A stretch of DNA of 5,703 nt from an uncultured Microbacterium sp. (GTDB lineage: Bacteria; Actinomycetota; Actinomycetes; Actinomycetales; Microbacteriaceae). The stretch covers positions 1 through 5,703 of the forward strand of contig CALANM010000123.1 of the NCBI GenBank assembly GCA_937926065.1, read 5' to 3'. Position 1 is the stretch's first letter. Each line of letters starts with the position of its first letter. The notes under the pieces were generated by a model. That model was not told the origin of the DNA. It searched no databases and was given only the letters and a program-made list of their open reading frames with translations. Of the stretch, positions 5,072-5,703 are shown piece after piece. Made by a program: the position numbers and the translations under genes.

Positions 5072-5703
5072 TCATCGCGGCCTCCTCAGGGTGAGGCCGC
5101 GCGTCGCTTCGACGAAGCCTGCGTCGCGCAGGGCGCGTCCGACGGTGCTGCCGTAGACGAATGCGCCGTTGACCTGCTCGACGGTGATCGTCTCGAGGCG
5201 GCGGTCGCGCGCGGTCTGCACGAGGCTGCGCGAGGCGGCGTCGAGCACGGCGTCGTCCTCGCTGAAGGCGAGCGCCGACCGACCGCCGCGTTCGAGGTAG
5301 AGCACGAGAGCGCCGTCGACCAGCACGACGAGACCCCCGGCCTTGCGGCCCGGCCGATGGCCGCCTTCCTGCGGCGGCCAAGCGAGTGCGGCGCCGTAGG
5401 GGTTGGCGGGATCGGTCGCGGCGAGGGTGATCGCGTGGAGCTGCGGGGTTCCGTCGTCGGGGTCGGAGCCGCCGAAGCCACGGAGACGGTCGACGGTCGC
5501 GGAGGTCGCGAACTGCGCAGCGCCGAGCTTCTCGATGAAATACCCGCGTCGGCAGTGCCCCCCTTCCTCGAAGCCGGCGAGCGTGCGGTAGACCTGTGCG
5601 AAGCCTCCGGGAAGCTCCTCGGCCTGAACGGAGCCGCGCGTGACGACGCCGTACCGCTCCAGCAGGAGGCTTCCGGACGCCGCCGCACGCAGGCCGGCGC
5701 CGG
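5072..5703 (-). CDS. lhr: Lhr, large DNA helicase, C-terminal 209 residues (5' part outside window)
   Basis: On the minus strand the frame enters from the right edge and ends at the TGA at 5072-5074. The visible 209 residues match the C-terminal region of Lhr, a large (about 1500-residue) superfamily 2 ATP-dependent DNA helicase in DNA repair. Recognisable motifs are LLERYGVVTRGSV (13-25), GGFAQVYRTL (32-41), RRGYFIEKLGAAQFA (51-65) and VDGALVLYLERGG (128-140), with the last conserved block ending GFVEATRGLTLRRPR. The helicase core lies outside the window. The C-terminal domain contains winged-helix modules and an AlkZ-like region, and reported work links it to oligomerisation and, in E. coli Lhr, to uracil glycosylase activity. 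The gene order lhr-nei2 is also found in Mycobacterium tuberculosis (Rv3296-Rv3297), supporting joint expression and a shared repair role. Confidence 0.93.
   Translation of the reverse strand, partial: GAGLRAAASGSLLLERYGVVTRGSVQAEELPGGFAQVYRTLAGFEEGGHCRRGYFIEKLGAAQFATSATVDRLRGFGGSDPDDGTPQLHAITLAATDPANPYGAALAWPPQEGGHRPGRKAGGLVVLVDGALVLYLERGGRSALAFSEDDAVLDAASRSLVQTARDRRLETITVEQVNGAFVYGSTVGRALRDAGFVEATRGLTLRRPR

Noticed and set aside
5086..5688. 200-codon minus-strand open frame at the right edge
   Set aside because: It is a shifted reading of lhr, Ser/Arg/Pro-rich; the neighbouring frame carries the Lhr motifs.
1..5703. Mobile elements, CRISPR, tRNA or rRNA genes
   Set aside because: No transposase or integrase motifs, no regularly spaced direct repeats and no tRNA-like cloverleaf were seen on either strand.

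Overview
The window is very GC-rich DNA (roughly 70% by eye) with strong G/C third-position bias. Several promoters sit 6-7 nt in front of an ATG with no ribosome binding site. The protein families (TPR-CHAT protein, HTH-less LysR-like protein, Nei2-type DNA glycosylase next to Lhr) point to an actinobacterium, most likely Microbacteriaceae and perhaps Microbacterium. The genus is inferred from recalled similarity, not from a search.

Layout, left to right: (1) the C-terminal part of a CHAT-domain protease-like protein (+), cut by the left edge; (2) a 328-nt non-coding stretch carrying a nested set of strong hairpins between convergent genes; (3) a LysR-type effector-binding protein without a DNA-binding domain (-); (4) a 32-bp divergent gap with two back-to-back leaderless-type promoters; (5) a DUF1304 four-helix membrane protein (+); (6) a perfect 11-bp hairpin exactly midway between convergent stops; (7) a 135-residue left-handed beta-helix protein (-); (8) a short divergent promoter gap; (9) a YitT-family membrane protein (+); (10) nei2 (-); (11) the last 209 codons of lhr (-), cut by the right edge.

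The first five genes (CHAT, LysR-like, DUF1304, beta-helix, YitT) alternate strand and look like single-gene transcription units. Only lhr and nei2 share a strand; they form a probable DNA-repair operon whose gene order is also known in mycobacteria. The LysR-like/DUF1304 pair is the only regulator-target arrangement suggested by position, and the regulator lacks a helix-turn-helix.

I see no insertion sequence, CRISPR array, tRNA, rRNA or prophage gene. The most system-like element is the CHAT protein, but its likely partners would lie to the left, outside the window. Otherwise this looks like ordinary chromosome, with a few details worth checking.
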